NCBI GenBank assembly: GCA_905235825.1
Contig: CAJONH010000050.1
Span: forward strand, 1 to 15,278
Direction: 5' to 3'
Source of the DNA: Candidatus Gastranaerophilales bacterium
GTDB lineage: Bacteria > Cyanobacteriota > Vampirovibrionia > Gastranaerophilales > Gastranaerophilaceae
Length of the DNA stretch: 15,278 nucleotides
Shown here: piece by piece, positions 7,083-15,278 of the stretch
How positions within the stretch are numbered: the stretch's first letter is position 1
Layout: each line of letters begins with the position of its first letter
The notes under the pieces: model-generated
The model's input: only the letters and a program-made list of their open reading frames with translations
Told to the model about the DNA's origin: nothing
Database searches by the model: none
Made by a program: the position numbers and the translations under genes

Positions 7083-7505
7083 TTAATTTGTACCTTGAGC
7101 ACCTGTTGCAGCATTACCTGCACCTGCACCTTCACCGCCGTCTTTTTTGAAAAATCCGACTACGGTATCTTTTGCCGATTTTAATTTATTTAATGTCCAG
7201 CCTACAGCATCGAGAACCTTTTCACCGCCTTTATCCAAATATTCTTTTACGGTATTTAATTTTACATTTTCTCCGGGAGCAAATACATTGTACTTTTTAC
7301 CCAGTCCCAGACCGGCAGCAGCAACAGCAGCAGTTCCAAGTGCTATAGCGGCTCTTTTGCCCCACTTGCTTTTTCCTTCATCATCGTTATTAATTCCTGT
7401 TGATGCCATTGGTGCATCAGGTCTTACGAACGCTTGCGGCTGTTTTAATTTATCTTGAAAACTTGTTCCGGCTGCACCTGCAAAATTCACCGAACTTACT
7501 AACAT
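7083..7505 (-). CDS. Small Ala/Gly-rich hypothetical protein with one hydrophobic segment
   Basis: The 140-residue protein has a strong AAAAAGGAGG site (7511-7520) five bases ahead of the ATG. I do not recognise a family. It begins MLVSSVNFAGAAG, a beginning I associate with uncharacterised Gastranaerophilales proteins, though this is recollection only. A basic KSKWGKR is followed by an Ala/Gly-rich hydrophobic stretch (about 50-68) that could be a weak membrane segment. A helical part with Lys and Val follows (VKEYLDKGGEKVLDAVGWTL), and then a flexible Gly/Ala tail. Its Ala/Gly codons make it locally richer in G+C than its neighbours. The good ribosome site and shared terminator argue for a real, expressed gene. 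The function is unknown. Confidence 0.7.
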   Translation of the reverse strand: MLVSSVNFAGAAGTSFQDKLKQPQAFVRPDAPMASTGINNDDEGKSKWGKRAAIALGTAAVAAAGLGLGKKYNVFAPGENVKLNTVKEYLDKGGEKVLDAVGWTLNKLKSAKDTVVGFFKKDGGEGAGAGNAATGAQGTN

Positions 7506-7777
7506 ATATACCTCCTTTTTAACACATTTCTGCCTTTATAAAACAACTGAATATTTAAAATTGTTATGAACGACAATTTTTGTTTACAAAATGTAACATA
7601 TCCGTATTTTACATATTTATCAACAAAAAAGACCTTTTAATTGTATCATAAAATTCGATTAAACAACGTATTTTTTTGTTATTTTGGAATAAATTTTTTT
7701 TTATTGCCGTCATATAATATAGAGGTAATTATAAAAATATAAAATATAAAATTGGTTATTTTGGGAGAAAGTATTTT
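7506..7777. promoter_or_regulatory. Divergent intergenic region between the small Ala/Gly-rich gene and the DUF1822-like gene
   Basis: For the + gene, TATAAT is at 7713-7718, about 60 bp ahead of the start, without a clear -35. For the minus gene, an extended -10 (TGATACAAT; its TACAAT is the complement of 7640-7645) would give a leader of about 125 bases. That leader would contain a dyad AAAATTGT/ACAATTTT with an 8-base loop, near 7557-7580. No gene is visible in this region. Confidence 0.4.
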
Positions 7778-10700
7778 ATGAGCACAAATAAAACATTATT
7801 AACAATAGACGATAAAGCTCGCAGTTATGCAAGAATATATTCATCTTTGATTAGCGATCAATATCAAAGAAAAAGAGCAAATGCTGCAATTATGATGTTA
7901 TTTGCTTATGCTTCTTTCTTAAAGCGAACTACGGATTTAAAAGTGCAAAATTCAATGACAATGTATAGAACTCCATTTTTATGCGAGCAGTTTGAACTTG
8001 CCGATTTTTATGTTAATAACTATCATATTGATGTTCGTGTTACAACGGATGATACATCTGTTCTTATTCCTAAAATACATTATGATAATAATATTATTCC
8101 TGATTTTTATGCGGTAGTTTCTGTTGATTTGCGTCTTAAAAAAGCAGAATTGTCAGGCATTATTGATACTTCGAAAGAAAGTCCCGAACCGTTTGATTAT
8201 CATTATTATAAGTTTGATTTATCTAAACTTATCTCAAATGAAGCATTTTTGGACAGAATTAAAAATGTTAAATCAATTGATTTTGATGATGCTGAACATG
8301 ATAATTTTCAAGAAAAATATTTGAGTTTTATTGATAATGAAATTGGTGCTCAAGGAAAAATAGAAATATTAAAACATCTTTTCACTTGTCCTGAGTGCAG
8401 AACCGAGTTTTGCTGCTTCACCGGATTTGAAATGGTAAGCTGCCGTGCCGCAAATTATCCTGAAATTTTTAATGACAGTACACTTGATTTTATCGGAGCT
8501 CAAATTGCTGATGATAAAAAATATGCTGGAAAAGAAGAAACCATATATTTTGATGAAGATGAAAACAAACATTCAGTAACGTCTAAATCGGCAAATCAGG
8601 TTCAGCAAGAAATAAATAAAGAGGAAAAAGACGTACAAGAGCAAGAAACGGAACAAGTTCAGGAAGCATCTAAAGTACAGGAAGTTAATGCTTCATCAAT
8701 TATGAGTGAAGAAGATTATAGTAATGATGAAACAAAAATGGACTTTGTTCCGGATTTATCTCCGGTTCATAAAGACAGTGAAGCAGCATCAAAAATTTCA
8801 GAAGAAAATTCAGATGATGATAATCTTCTTGATGAATTATTCAGCGATGATGAAACTGAACAGGCTGAAATGCAAGTAATTTCTGATGATGATACTTCCG
8901 ATACAATAGTTGAAAAAGATGATTTAAATGAAAATATCGAAAAGCAAAAAGCATCGGAAAAAAATTACGATTATGAAAATGATAAAAATGTTCAAAAAGT
9001 AATTATTGACTATGATGAAAACGGAAATCCCATATATTCTTATATTGCAAATGCAGATGGAACAGGACCTGTAAGCGAATTAGAAAAGGATAATGTAAAA
9101 AACGAAGAAAGCACAAAAAATAAGTCTGATGATATAGAATTTGACCTTTCTGATTTGCTTGATTCCGATGATGAAAGGGACGAGAAAAAAGAAAATGATA
9201 TCGAATCGCAAGTAATTGTCGAAGAAGTACCAAATGATATTCTCAAATCTGACGATGAAGATGTTATAACTGAAGTTAAATCCGAAAATGATGAAAAAAA
9301 CGATAATGTAATAAGTGCTGAAAGTTCAAGTTCAGATACCACAACCGGCGGTATTGATGAATTGGATATATTAGACCAGATGTTTGTTGATGGTGCTTTG
9401 GAACGTGAAGCAAAGGAACAACAGGAAATGTCATATACACCTTTGGGAACTCCTGTTGATTCTCATATTGCAAATGAAGATGAAGGTCCTGATACATTGC
9501 CCGAACCAAAGGATGAAAGTGAAAATTCTCAAACAGAGGCTGCGAATGAAGATGAAAATTCAAATATAGATAATAATAAAGCTGATGTAGAAAACGATGT
9601 TATAAAAGATGATAGTTCGGATATTATCAATGATGAGATAAAAGAAGAAATAGCGGGCGAAAAAACAAGTATATTAACCGAAGAAATTAAATTTGAGGAA
9701 TATTCTCAAACGGATGAAATAAAACCGCTGAATGAAGAAGATGAAAATAATAAAGATATGTTTGGGGCTTCAGAAACTGAAGAATTAAGTTTGACTGAAG
9801 AAAATAATTCGAAAGAAACAGTGAGGGAAGAAAAGACTGATTTCACTGTAAGTTTTATTGAAGACGATGTTCAAATATCAGATAAAACAGAAGATAACAA
9901 AAGTGAAACCGTTGATGAAGATATGGATGCTTCTGAAAAAAATGACGACTTATTGAAGGTTCTTCCATCAGAATCCGATAATGCTTCTGTTCCTATATTT
10001 GATGAATATATAGAAACAGGACTTTCTGAAAACAATGCGGACGGTGATAGTTTAATTAATTTGGAAAATGAAGAAGATAATACGGATGAAAATAGTGAAG
10101 AAAATGAAGAATATGATGAGGATGAAGACGAAAACGAAGGCAGCAATGCGGATGATGGTGATGACGACGAAGATGATGAGGGTGAATATGAAGAAGACGA
10201 TGATGATGATGACGATGATGATGATGAAGGAGAGGACGATATGAATGATGAAAATTCTCAAAAATCTTCATTAAATAAAATCTTAATTATAATAGTAATA
10301 ATAGCGGCATTATTAATAATATGCGGGATTAGTGCATTTTTTTTTATAAAGAATAAAAATACATTTTCAATTGAAAAATTTGATGCAGATAAAGAAATTG
10401 CCTCAGGTGAAGTTATTAATAATCAGGCGAATGATTTATTTGAAGTACAAAATAATGATTCTGAAATTATTGTTCCAAATGAAAGTAATAATGGCAGTAT
10501 AGAAATTTCCGGTGAAACGATAAAAACAATTCCGTTAAAATCATCCAATGATATAGAAATAGGTTCGGAATATCAACCGGAAGAAAATTTACCTGTTATA
10601 AAAGCTGATGTTATTCCGCTAAAAAAATATGAAGAAAATAAAGCAGAACGCAATAGCGTTAATGGTGATATAAATAAAGCAATAACAAAAGCACTTTCTG

Positions 10701-11062
10701 CAAATAAAAATCTGATTACTTTAAGAGGTGTAAATTGGAAATGTGAAGCTGAACTTTTTAGCGATAGAGCATTTAAAAAATATTTACAAAACATAGATAA
10801 TACGCTAAAACAAAACTTAAAGGGTAACATAATGGGTGTAACGGAAGTACCCCCTAAAAATCAGGTAATAACTAAGTTTGCCGTAGATAACAACAGAAAC
10901 TTACGTAAAGTTATAATTACACAATCAAGCGGTTCATCTGAAGTTGATGAAATTGTGTTACGAAGTATTAATGAAACCTTTGAAGGCGAAAAAAGCCCGA
11001 TACTCACTGATAGTCCTCTTAAATCAGCTATGTATTTCTTTGAGGTGGTAATAAAATTATAA
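7778..11062 (+). CDS. Large single-span membrane protein: DUF1822-like domain, acidic linker, TM helix, TonB-C-like domain
   Basis: The protein has 1094 residues, and GGAGAAAG lies ahead of the ATG. Residues 1 to about 240 form a folded domain. Its pattern (ANAAIMMLFAYASFLKR, then a 'FELADFYV' strand, then DFYAVVSVDLRLKKAELSGII) resembles cyanobacterial DUF1822, and it ends in a Cys cluster (C204, C207, C212, C213, C222) that could bind metal. Residues 250-828 are a long Asp/Glu-rich disordered linker with a run of ten Asp near its end. One membrane helix spans 835-857, with no signal peptide, so the N-terminus and linker should be cytosolic. The outer part ends in a region like the TonB/TolA C-terminal domain (KFAVDNNRNLRKVII at 1033-1047, QSSGSSEVD at 1049-1057). 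A sigma-factor gene follows 153 bp later. DUF1822 genes often neighbour sigma factors in Cyanobacteria. A role as a membrane sensor or anti-sigma factor is inference. Confidence 0.8.
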   Translation: MSTNKTLLTIDDKARSYARIYSSLISDQYQRKRANAAIMMLFAYASFLKRTTDLKVQNSMTMYRTPFLCEQFELADFYVNNYHIDVRVTTDDTSVLIPKIHYDNNIIPDFYAVVSVDLRLKKAELSGIIDTSKESPEPFDYHYYKFDLSKLISNEAFLDRIKNVKSIDFDDAEHDNFQEKYLSFIDNEIGAQGKIEILKHLFTCPECRTEFCCFTGFEMVSCRAANYPEIFNDSTLDFIGAQIADDKKYAGKEETIYFDEDENKHSVTSKSANQVQQEINKEEKDVQEQETEQVQEASKVQEVNASSIMSEEDYSNDETKMDFVPDLSPVHKDSEAASKISEENSDDDNLLDELFSDDETEQAEMQVISDDDTSDTIVEKDDLNENIEKQKASEKNYDYENDKNVQKVIIDYDENGNPIYSYIANADGTGPVSELEKDNVKNEESTKNKSDDIEFDLSDLLDSDDERDEKKENDIESQVIVEEVPNDILKSDDEDVITEVKSENDEKNDNVISAESSSSDTTTGGIDELDILDQMFVDGALEREAKEQQEMSYTPLGTPVDSHIANEDEGPDTLPEPKDESENSQTEAANEDENSNIDNNKADVENDVIKDDSSDIINDEIKEEIAGEKTSILTEEIKFEEYSQTDEIKPLNEEDENNKDMFGASETEELSLTEENNSKETVREEKTDFTVSFIEDDVQISDKTEDNKSETVDEDMDASEKNDDLLKVLPSESDNASVPIFDEYIETGLSENNADGDSLINLENEEDNTDENSEENEEYDEDEDENEGSNADDGDDDEDDEGEYEEDDDDDDDDDDEGEDDMNDENSQKSSLNKILIIIVIIAALLIICGISAFFFIKNKNTFSIEKFDADKEIASGEVINNQANDLFEVQNNDSEIIVPNESNNGSIEISGETIKTIPLKSSNDIEIGSEYQPEENLPVIKADVIPLKKYEENKAERNSVNGDINKAITKALSANKNLITLRGVNWKCEAELFSDRAFKKYLQNIDNTLKQNLKGNIMGVTEVPPKNQVITKFAVDNNRNLRKVIITQSSGSSEVDEIVLRSINETFEGEKSPILTDSPLKSAMYFFEVVIKL
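10130..10250 (+). repeat. Asp/Glu codon tract (GAT/GAC/GAA simple repeat)
   Basis: A run dominated by GAT, GAC and GAA triplets encodes an almost uninterrupted acidic stretch just before the membrane helix. Because it is built of near-identical triplets it is prone to replication slippage and may vary in length between strains. Confidence 0.75.
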
Positions 11063-11215
11063 TTTGTGATAATATATTGTATGTGAATAATTTTTATGTT
11101 ATTTAAAAATTTACACGGTGTTATTTCGGAAAATGTATAACATTTTATATAAGTAGAAGCTATTGTTACGGGTGTTTTCCGAAATGGTAGGTAACGCAGT
11201 ATAGAGAGTTGGCAT
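11063..11215 (+). promoter_or_regulatory. Candidate regulatory region upstream of the sigma factor, with repeated dyad sites
   Basis: ATTTCGGAAAA (11123-11133) and TTTTCCGAAAT (11175-11185) are perfect 11-bp reverse complements. Each is also preceded by a similar string (TTACACGGTGTT at 11111 and TTACGGGTGTT at 11166), so the same block reads as an imperfect direct repeat 55 bp apart. GTTAC (11165-11169) and GTAAC (11191-11195) could form a competing hairpin. No T run follows, so this is not a terminator. Two operator copies or a folded leader are both possible. Confidence 0.5.
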
Positions 11216-11878
11216 GTGCTTTCAATAGATGAACAAAAATTACTAATAGAGAAATTTGTAAGAATAAATAAAAATTTCAAAGGAAATGAAGATTTGTTTG
11301 ATGACTTTTGCAGTGAGTCATTGCAAAAGTCATATATGGTTTTTAACTCAATAAATAATCCTCAAAAAATAGAAAGCTATATCTCAAAGGTTGTTCATAC
11401 GTCTATTCTTAGTGTGCTAAAAGATTACGGAAGAATAAGACGTGAAAAAACAGGTTATGTCCCTACAAGAGAAATAAAGGTTGCTGAAATTATTCAGGAA
11501 CCTGTTTCCGGAATAAACAGGCAGGAAAAATTTGTTATACACGAGGACTCTCAGGTTTCTTCTGCACCATCTGTAACTTCCGAGCATAAACAAACTTTAA
11601 GTTCTTCTTTTGTATGGGATTTTCCTGACCCTAAAGCGACGGCTGAGGAAATATTGATTACGAAAGATTGTTTACAGCGAATAGCCGATGCAGTTTGTAT
11701 TATTCATAAAGAATTGCCTTCTCAGCAGTTTTACGATATTTTTCAACTCAGATATATTAAAAACTGTAAACAATCAGAAATAGGGAAAATATTAGGATTA
11801 TCACAGTCGGAAGTCAGTAAAAGATTAATGAAACTTTCTAAATTGATTAGTAATATTTTGGATGTTGGCAAAAGTTAG
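11216..11878 (+). CDS. Sigma-70-family (ECF-like) RNA polymerase sigma factor
   Basis: The protein has 220 residues. The GTG start at 11216 is the only usable start between the in-frame stop at 11192 and the conserved domain, and its ribosome site is weak (AGAGAG at 11203-11208). Residues about 20-80 look like region 2, which binds core polymerase and the -10 element: LFDDFCSESLQKSY, then ESYISKVVHTSILSVLKDYG, then the basic RIRREK. A variable linker (85-145) is followed by region 4, with the helix-turn-helix FQLRYIKNCKQSEIGKILGL and SQSEVSKRLMKL (about 176-207). The linker is longer and more polar than in most ECF factors. The next gene begins 8 bp after its stop, so the two are surely co-transcribed. 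Which promoters it reads is unknown; the repeated dyad upstream may be self-regulatory. Confidence 0.8.
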   Translation: MLSIDEQKLLIEKFVRINKNFKGNEDLFDDFCSESLQKSYMVFNSINNPQKIESYISKVVHTSILSVLKDYGRIRREKTGYVPTREIKVAEIIQEPVSGINRQEKFVIHEDSQVSSAPSVTSEHKQTLSSSFVWDFPDPKATAEEILITKDCLQRIADAVCIIHKELPSQQFYDIFQLRYIKNCKQSEIGKILGLSQSEVSKRLMKLSKLISNILDVGKS

Positions 11879-11886
11879 GTAAGATT

Positions 11887-14800
11887 ATGATTTGTCGGAA
11901 ATGTGGTGCGGAAATACCGGACAATACAATTAGATGCAGTAATTGTGGGATAAAAGTGAATATGTATTGTCCCTCATGCCATACATTAAATGCATTTGGA
12001 GAAAAATATTGTGTGAACTGCGGAACGGAGCTTCTGTTATATTGCAGTGTCTGCGGAAGTACAAATATTTATTATGCAACAGATTGCAGAAAGTGCCATG
12101 CCCCTTTAGTTAAAGGTGCTAAACCCGCATTACAAAATCAAAAAGACATAGAAGTCGTTGAAAGTTTTAGTGCGGATGAAGCTGCTTATGCATCAAATAA
12201 TACGGAGCCTGATGTAAAGGTTACGCATAATGCTGATGAAGCCGGTTTGCCGGTTATAGAAACAACTAAAAAAACGTACAGTGAACCCGATATAGAAAAT
12301 GTGTTCGGGCATGAAGAAGAATTTGTAAGCGACGAAGCTGAAGTAAATTCGGAAATACAGGATAATGAAGAAAACATTGCTCAGGATAAAGGACTTTATG
12401 AAGATGCAAATATTTCTTCCGAGTTTAATGATGATGCTTTAATTCGAGTATTTGATGAGCAGGAGCAGAGTCTTGAAGACATTAATGTAACTCCTTTGGA
12501 AGAACATAATGAAGAAATAAGCGTGTCGCAAATTGAAGAAACTAAAGAAACGGAAGAAAGCGTTGATACTGAAAATGAAATAACAGATGAATTGGAAAAT
12601 ATGGAAAAATCCGGCGATAATGTACAAGAACCCGTATATTATCAGCCGCCTGTTTTAGAAGATGTGAAGCCAAAGGTAATTCATGATATTTCGCAAATAG
12701 AAGTTCAAAAAGATGCAGTAACAAATATTGCAAATATTATTAAAAATTCTCTGCAAAAACATATTATAGCTGTTAATGGTGCGGAAGGAAGCGGAAAATC
12801 AGCCGTATTGAAACAGGTTAGCGAATATCTGTCGGATAAGGGGTATTTATCACTTTATGGCAGCTGCACTCCGCTCGTTCAAATAACAAGTTTCGGTTTC
12901 TTTCAGGATGCTTTTTTAAGAATTATGGGATTTCCTCCTTATGCAACGAGCATGGACTCATTTGTTAATGATTTTAAACAAAGCAATTTTGCAAAAGTTT
13001 TTTCATTTCTTGATGAAGATGATTTAATACTTTTCTTGAATATGTTCTATCCGTCGCAAAAAGATAATTTTGAAAATATTATAGAAAATAAAATGAAGAT
13101 ATTTTCCATTTTAGAAAAGGTTATAAAGTCATTTTTATTAAATAATAATTTAATTATTCTAATTGATAATTTTGAACTTTTGGACGGTGCATCTTATGAT
13201 TTTATTGTCCACATGATTAAAAACGGATATTTTAATAACAGATTAAAACTTTTAGTTGCATATCAGGATAGTAAAGATATAAAAAGTTATTTTGAACTTA
13301 CTGCGGATGAAGAAAAAATGTTTGAAACGGTTGAAATTCCGAAGTTTACAAGAGAGGAATTATTAAATGCCGTTGAAAGAAATATTAATATTAAAATTGA
13401 AGACTTTGTCGGCGAAGATACAATTACAGGACTTATAGAAAAATCAAACGGTAATGCAATAAGAATGGAGCAGGAAACAGCATTTTTGTTCGATAAAGAA
13501 TATTTAAAAATAAAAGAAGATAAACTTGTTGTAAATAATGACATAAAACCATTAAGCAGTCATTCTTCGTTTGAAGAACTTATTAAATTAAGAATTAATA
13601 CACTTCCGCCAAATGCTAAAAATGTATTATTTATGGCTGCAATCATGGGATACAGATTTGCAACAAATATTCTTTGTCTTGCTGTAACTCTGCCTGTCGA
13701 AAAGGCTGAAAACGTACTTAATTTTCTAATAAAAAATCTTTTTGTTCAGTATGTTGATAATTATACTTGTGAATTTAAAAGTCTTACGTTATGGAAGTTA
13801 ATTTATCAGGAAGCAAAAGCTGATTTATTATACAAAGATAATGCAAAGAGATTGTATGCAGAATTAAAACCGCTTATACTTTCAAGCAACTTACAAAAAT
13901 TAATATCTTGCACGGAAGCATTATCAGGAAACGAAGAATTTCTTATTTGGCAAAATACTGCAAGTATTTCTGCAAAACTCGGAGATACAAATTTATATGT
14001 TATTGCACTCAAACAGTGCTTAAAATTAATAAATGAACAGAATATAAATACCGTAGAAGATGCAAAATTACGTATATATGAAGAAATGGGAAAACTTTTA
14101 TGTGAAAAATCTCCGCAAGAGGCTGTTACATATCTTTCCAATGTTTTAGATACTTATATAAAAGAATCAAATGTACGTAAAATTGTTGATATTTCAAGCT
14201 ATTTTGTAAAAAGCTGCTATTTAACGGGAAATTATTTCGGTGCTTCAGAAGCTGTTGATGCAGTTTTAAACTCTTTAAAACATGCTTCCGTAAATGTATC
14301 TTCTCTTGATATTGCTTTGATTAAAACAAGAAAACTTAATGCTCTTTTGAATATAGGTAACAGCGAGCAAATTATAAATCTTGTAGAAGAAGAAATATTA
14401 CCTGAAATAAATAAAAATATTTCGGATAATATACTTGATACTGACTATAGAAATGTTGTATTAAGTGCTATGCTCAGTTCCAAAATAACTCTGGCAAAGG
14501 CTTATGCAATGCAGGGTAACAATAAGGTGAACAGTATAATAGCACAAATTAATGAAGAAATAGCGAAATATGATTATAATACGGCATATTATAAACTTTA
14601 TTCCGGTATTATAGAAGCATTCAGCAAGACTATGGAGGGTGATATACATTCTTCCAATGAAATTTTAAATAATATTTCTCTTGCATATAAAACAAGAGCT
14701 ATGGAGCCTGTTTTACTTGCGTGGTGGAATTTGGTAAGTATTATAAACCGGGTACTATTACATCAAAGTAAAGATTTAAAGGTAGATTTGTTTGAACTTG

Positions 14801-15278
14801 CTGCATTTGCAAATAATATAAATGAGCATTTTATAAAAAATACCGTTAAATTAATTTTGGGTTATGTATTAAAAAAAGAAGGCAATCTTGAAAAAGCCGA
14901 AGAAATTTATCAAGAACAGATAGTATATTTTGCAAAAGAAAAAGTAGCAATAGGTGCTTTATTGGCTTGGTCTTTAATTGTAGAAAAATATTTGGAAGAT
15001 GGTGAATTAGACAGTGCTTTAAATATTGCTAATAAATCATTGGAAATTGCTCAAGATCCTAAAATAAATAATTATTTCTTTATTATTTGTTTTCAAAAGT
15101 TTATTGCAAGAATATATTCTCAAAAGTCAGATTTTGCCGCAACTAAAATGTATTTGGAAAAGTCGGTTGTTATTGCAAAACAATTTAATTTAAAATATCA
15201 GTTAATAGAACTTTATGTTGCAAATGCACAATATATTCAAGATTTAATGAAGGATAAGAAAATATATTCTAAAGAAAA
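11887..15278 (+). CDS. Zinc-ribbon / STAND-type ATPase with helical repeats (3' end outside the window)
   Basis: The frame runs from ATG 11887, with AGGT overlapping the sigma gene's stop codon, to the window end without a stop, giving at least 1130 residues. Three zinc ribbons come first: C3/C6/C17/C20, C28/C31/C42/C45 and C53/C56/C67/C70. An acidic, probably disordered linker covers about 78-270. The P-loop ATPase follows with Walker A GAEGSGKS (298-305) and Walker B LIILIDNFELLD (422-433), where the usual second acidic residue is Asn428, then a SNGNA motif typical of STAND/AAA_16 proteins (GNP). A winged-helix-like part and TPR-like helical repeats fill about 640 to the end. STAND ATPases switch on when a ligand or partner binds the repeats. 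A terminal output domain such as a cyclase could lie beyond the window. Its operon position suggests it controls, or is controlled by, the sigma factor. Confidence 0.85.
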   Translation, partial: MICRKCGAEIPDNTIRCSNCGIKVNMYCPSCHTLNAFGEKYCVNCGTELLLYCSVCGSTNIYYATDCRKCHAPLVKGAKPALQNQKDIEVVESFSADEAAYASNNTEPDVKVTHNADEAGLPVIETTKKTYSEPDIENVFGHEEEFVSDEAEVNSEIQDNEENIAQDKGLYEDANISSEFNDDALIRVFDEQEQSLEDINVTPLEEHNEEISVSQIEETKETEESVDTENEITDELENMEKSGDNVQEPVYYQPPVLEDVKPKVIHDISQIEVQKDAVTNIANIIKNSLQKHIIAVNGAEGSGKSAVLKQVSEYLSDKGYLSLYGSCTPLVQITSFGFFQDAFLRIMGFPPYATSMDSFVNDFKQSNFAKVFSFLDEDDLILFLNMFYPSQKDNFENIIENKMKIFSILEKVIKSFLLNNNLIILIDNFELLDGASYDFIVHMIKNGYFNNRLKLLVAYQDSKDIKSYFELTADEEKMFETVEIPKFTREELLNAVERNINIKIEDFVGEDTITGLIEKSNGNAIRMEQETAFLFDKEYLKIKEDKLVVNNDIKPLSSHSSFEELIKLRINTLPPNAKNVLFMAAIMGYRFATNILCLAVTLPVEKAENVLNFLIKNLFVQYVDNYTCEFKSLTLWKLIYQEAKADLLYKDNAKRLYAELKPLILSSNLQKLISCTEALSGNEEFLIWQNTASISAKLGDTNLYVIALKQCLKLINEQNINTVEDAKLRIYEEMGKLLCEKSPQEAVTYLSNVLDTYIKESNVRKIVDISSYFVKSCYLTGNYFGASEAVDAVLNSLKHASVNVSSLDIALIKTRKLNALLNIGNSEQIINLVEEEILPEINKNISDNILDTDYRNVVLSAMLSSKITLAKAYAMQGNNKVNSIIAQINEEIAKYDYNTAYYKLYSGIIEAFSKTMEGDIHSSNEILNNISLAYKTRAMEPVLLAWWNLVSIINRVLLHQSKDLKVDLFELAAFANNINEHFIKNTVKLILGYVLKKEGNLEKAEEIYQEQIVYFAKEKVAIGALLAWSLIVEKYLEDGELDSALNIANKSLEIAQDPKINNYFFIICFQKFIARIYSQKSDFAATKMYLEKSVVIAKQFNLKYQLIELYVANAQYIQDLMKDKKIYSKE

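Noticed and set aside
7557..7580. Dyad AAAATTGT/ACAATTTT as a terminator
   Set aside because: It lies upstream of genes on both sides, has an AT-only stem and only a short T run, so at most it is an operator or a leader hairpin.
9003..10271. Several open frames on the minus strand across the acidic linker (Ser-, His- or Phe-rich translations)
   Set aside because: They are antisense readings of GAT/GAA-rich codons, have low-complexity translations and have no ribosome sites.
12186..14649. Minus-strand open frames within the STAND ATPase region
   Set aside because: The + frame is continuous from 11887 and has zinc ribbons and Walker motifs; the antisense frames have none.

Overview
The window is AT-rich, gene-dense bacterial DNA. 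It mixes conserved housekeeping genes with lineage-specific ones. The rpsF-ssb-rpsR operon is complete. TTG and GTG starts are used behind clear Shine-Dalgarno sites. Several genes look like those of the non-photosynthetic sister group of Cyanobacteria (Melainabacteria/Gastranaerophilales): a DUF1822-like protein beside a sigma factor, and a zinc-ribbon/STAND ATPase. That assignment rests on gene style and remembered families, not on a search, so it is moderate. No tRNA, rRNA, CRISPR array or insertion sequence was seen.

Region 1 (1-2000) looks accessory. It holds the C-terminal part of a TupA-type ATP-grasp protein whose reading frame runs through a 125-bp palindromic repeat. A small cysteine-rich protein follows 19 bp later. 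A convergent radical SAM enzyme has an SPASM-like cysteine region at its N-terminus. Together they could be a small peptide- or surface-modification locus.

Region 2 (2000-7060) is mostly housekeeping. It contains rpsF-ssb-rpsR, ending in a strong terminator, and a convergent bifunctional ManC/CpsB enzyme that makes GDP-mannose. Divergent from manC are an M48 metallopeptidase and rimO, in one operon that ends in a bidirectional terminator. A small Ala/Gly-rich protein of unknown function lies on the other strand at 7083-7505.

Region 3 (7506-15278) holds the most unusual content, three genes in a row on the + strand. The first encodes a 1094-residue protein with a DUF1822-like cytosolic domain, a long acidic linker, one membrane span and a TonB-C-like end. 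The second encodes a small sigma-70-family factor. The third, cut by the window end, encodes a protein with three zinc ribbons, an acidic linker, a STAND-type P-loop ATPase and helical repeats. The gap before the sigma gene carries a repeated, dyad-containing sequence that could be an operator. The set reads as a candidate signalling system linking envelope, ATPase switch and transcription. That role is inference.
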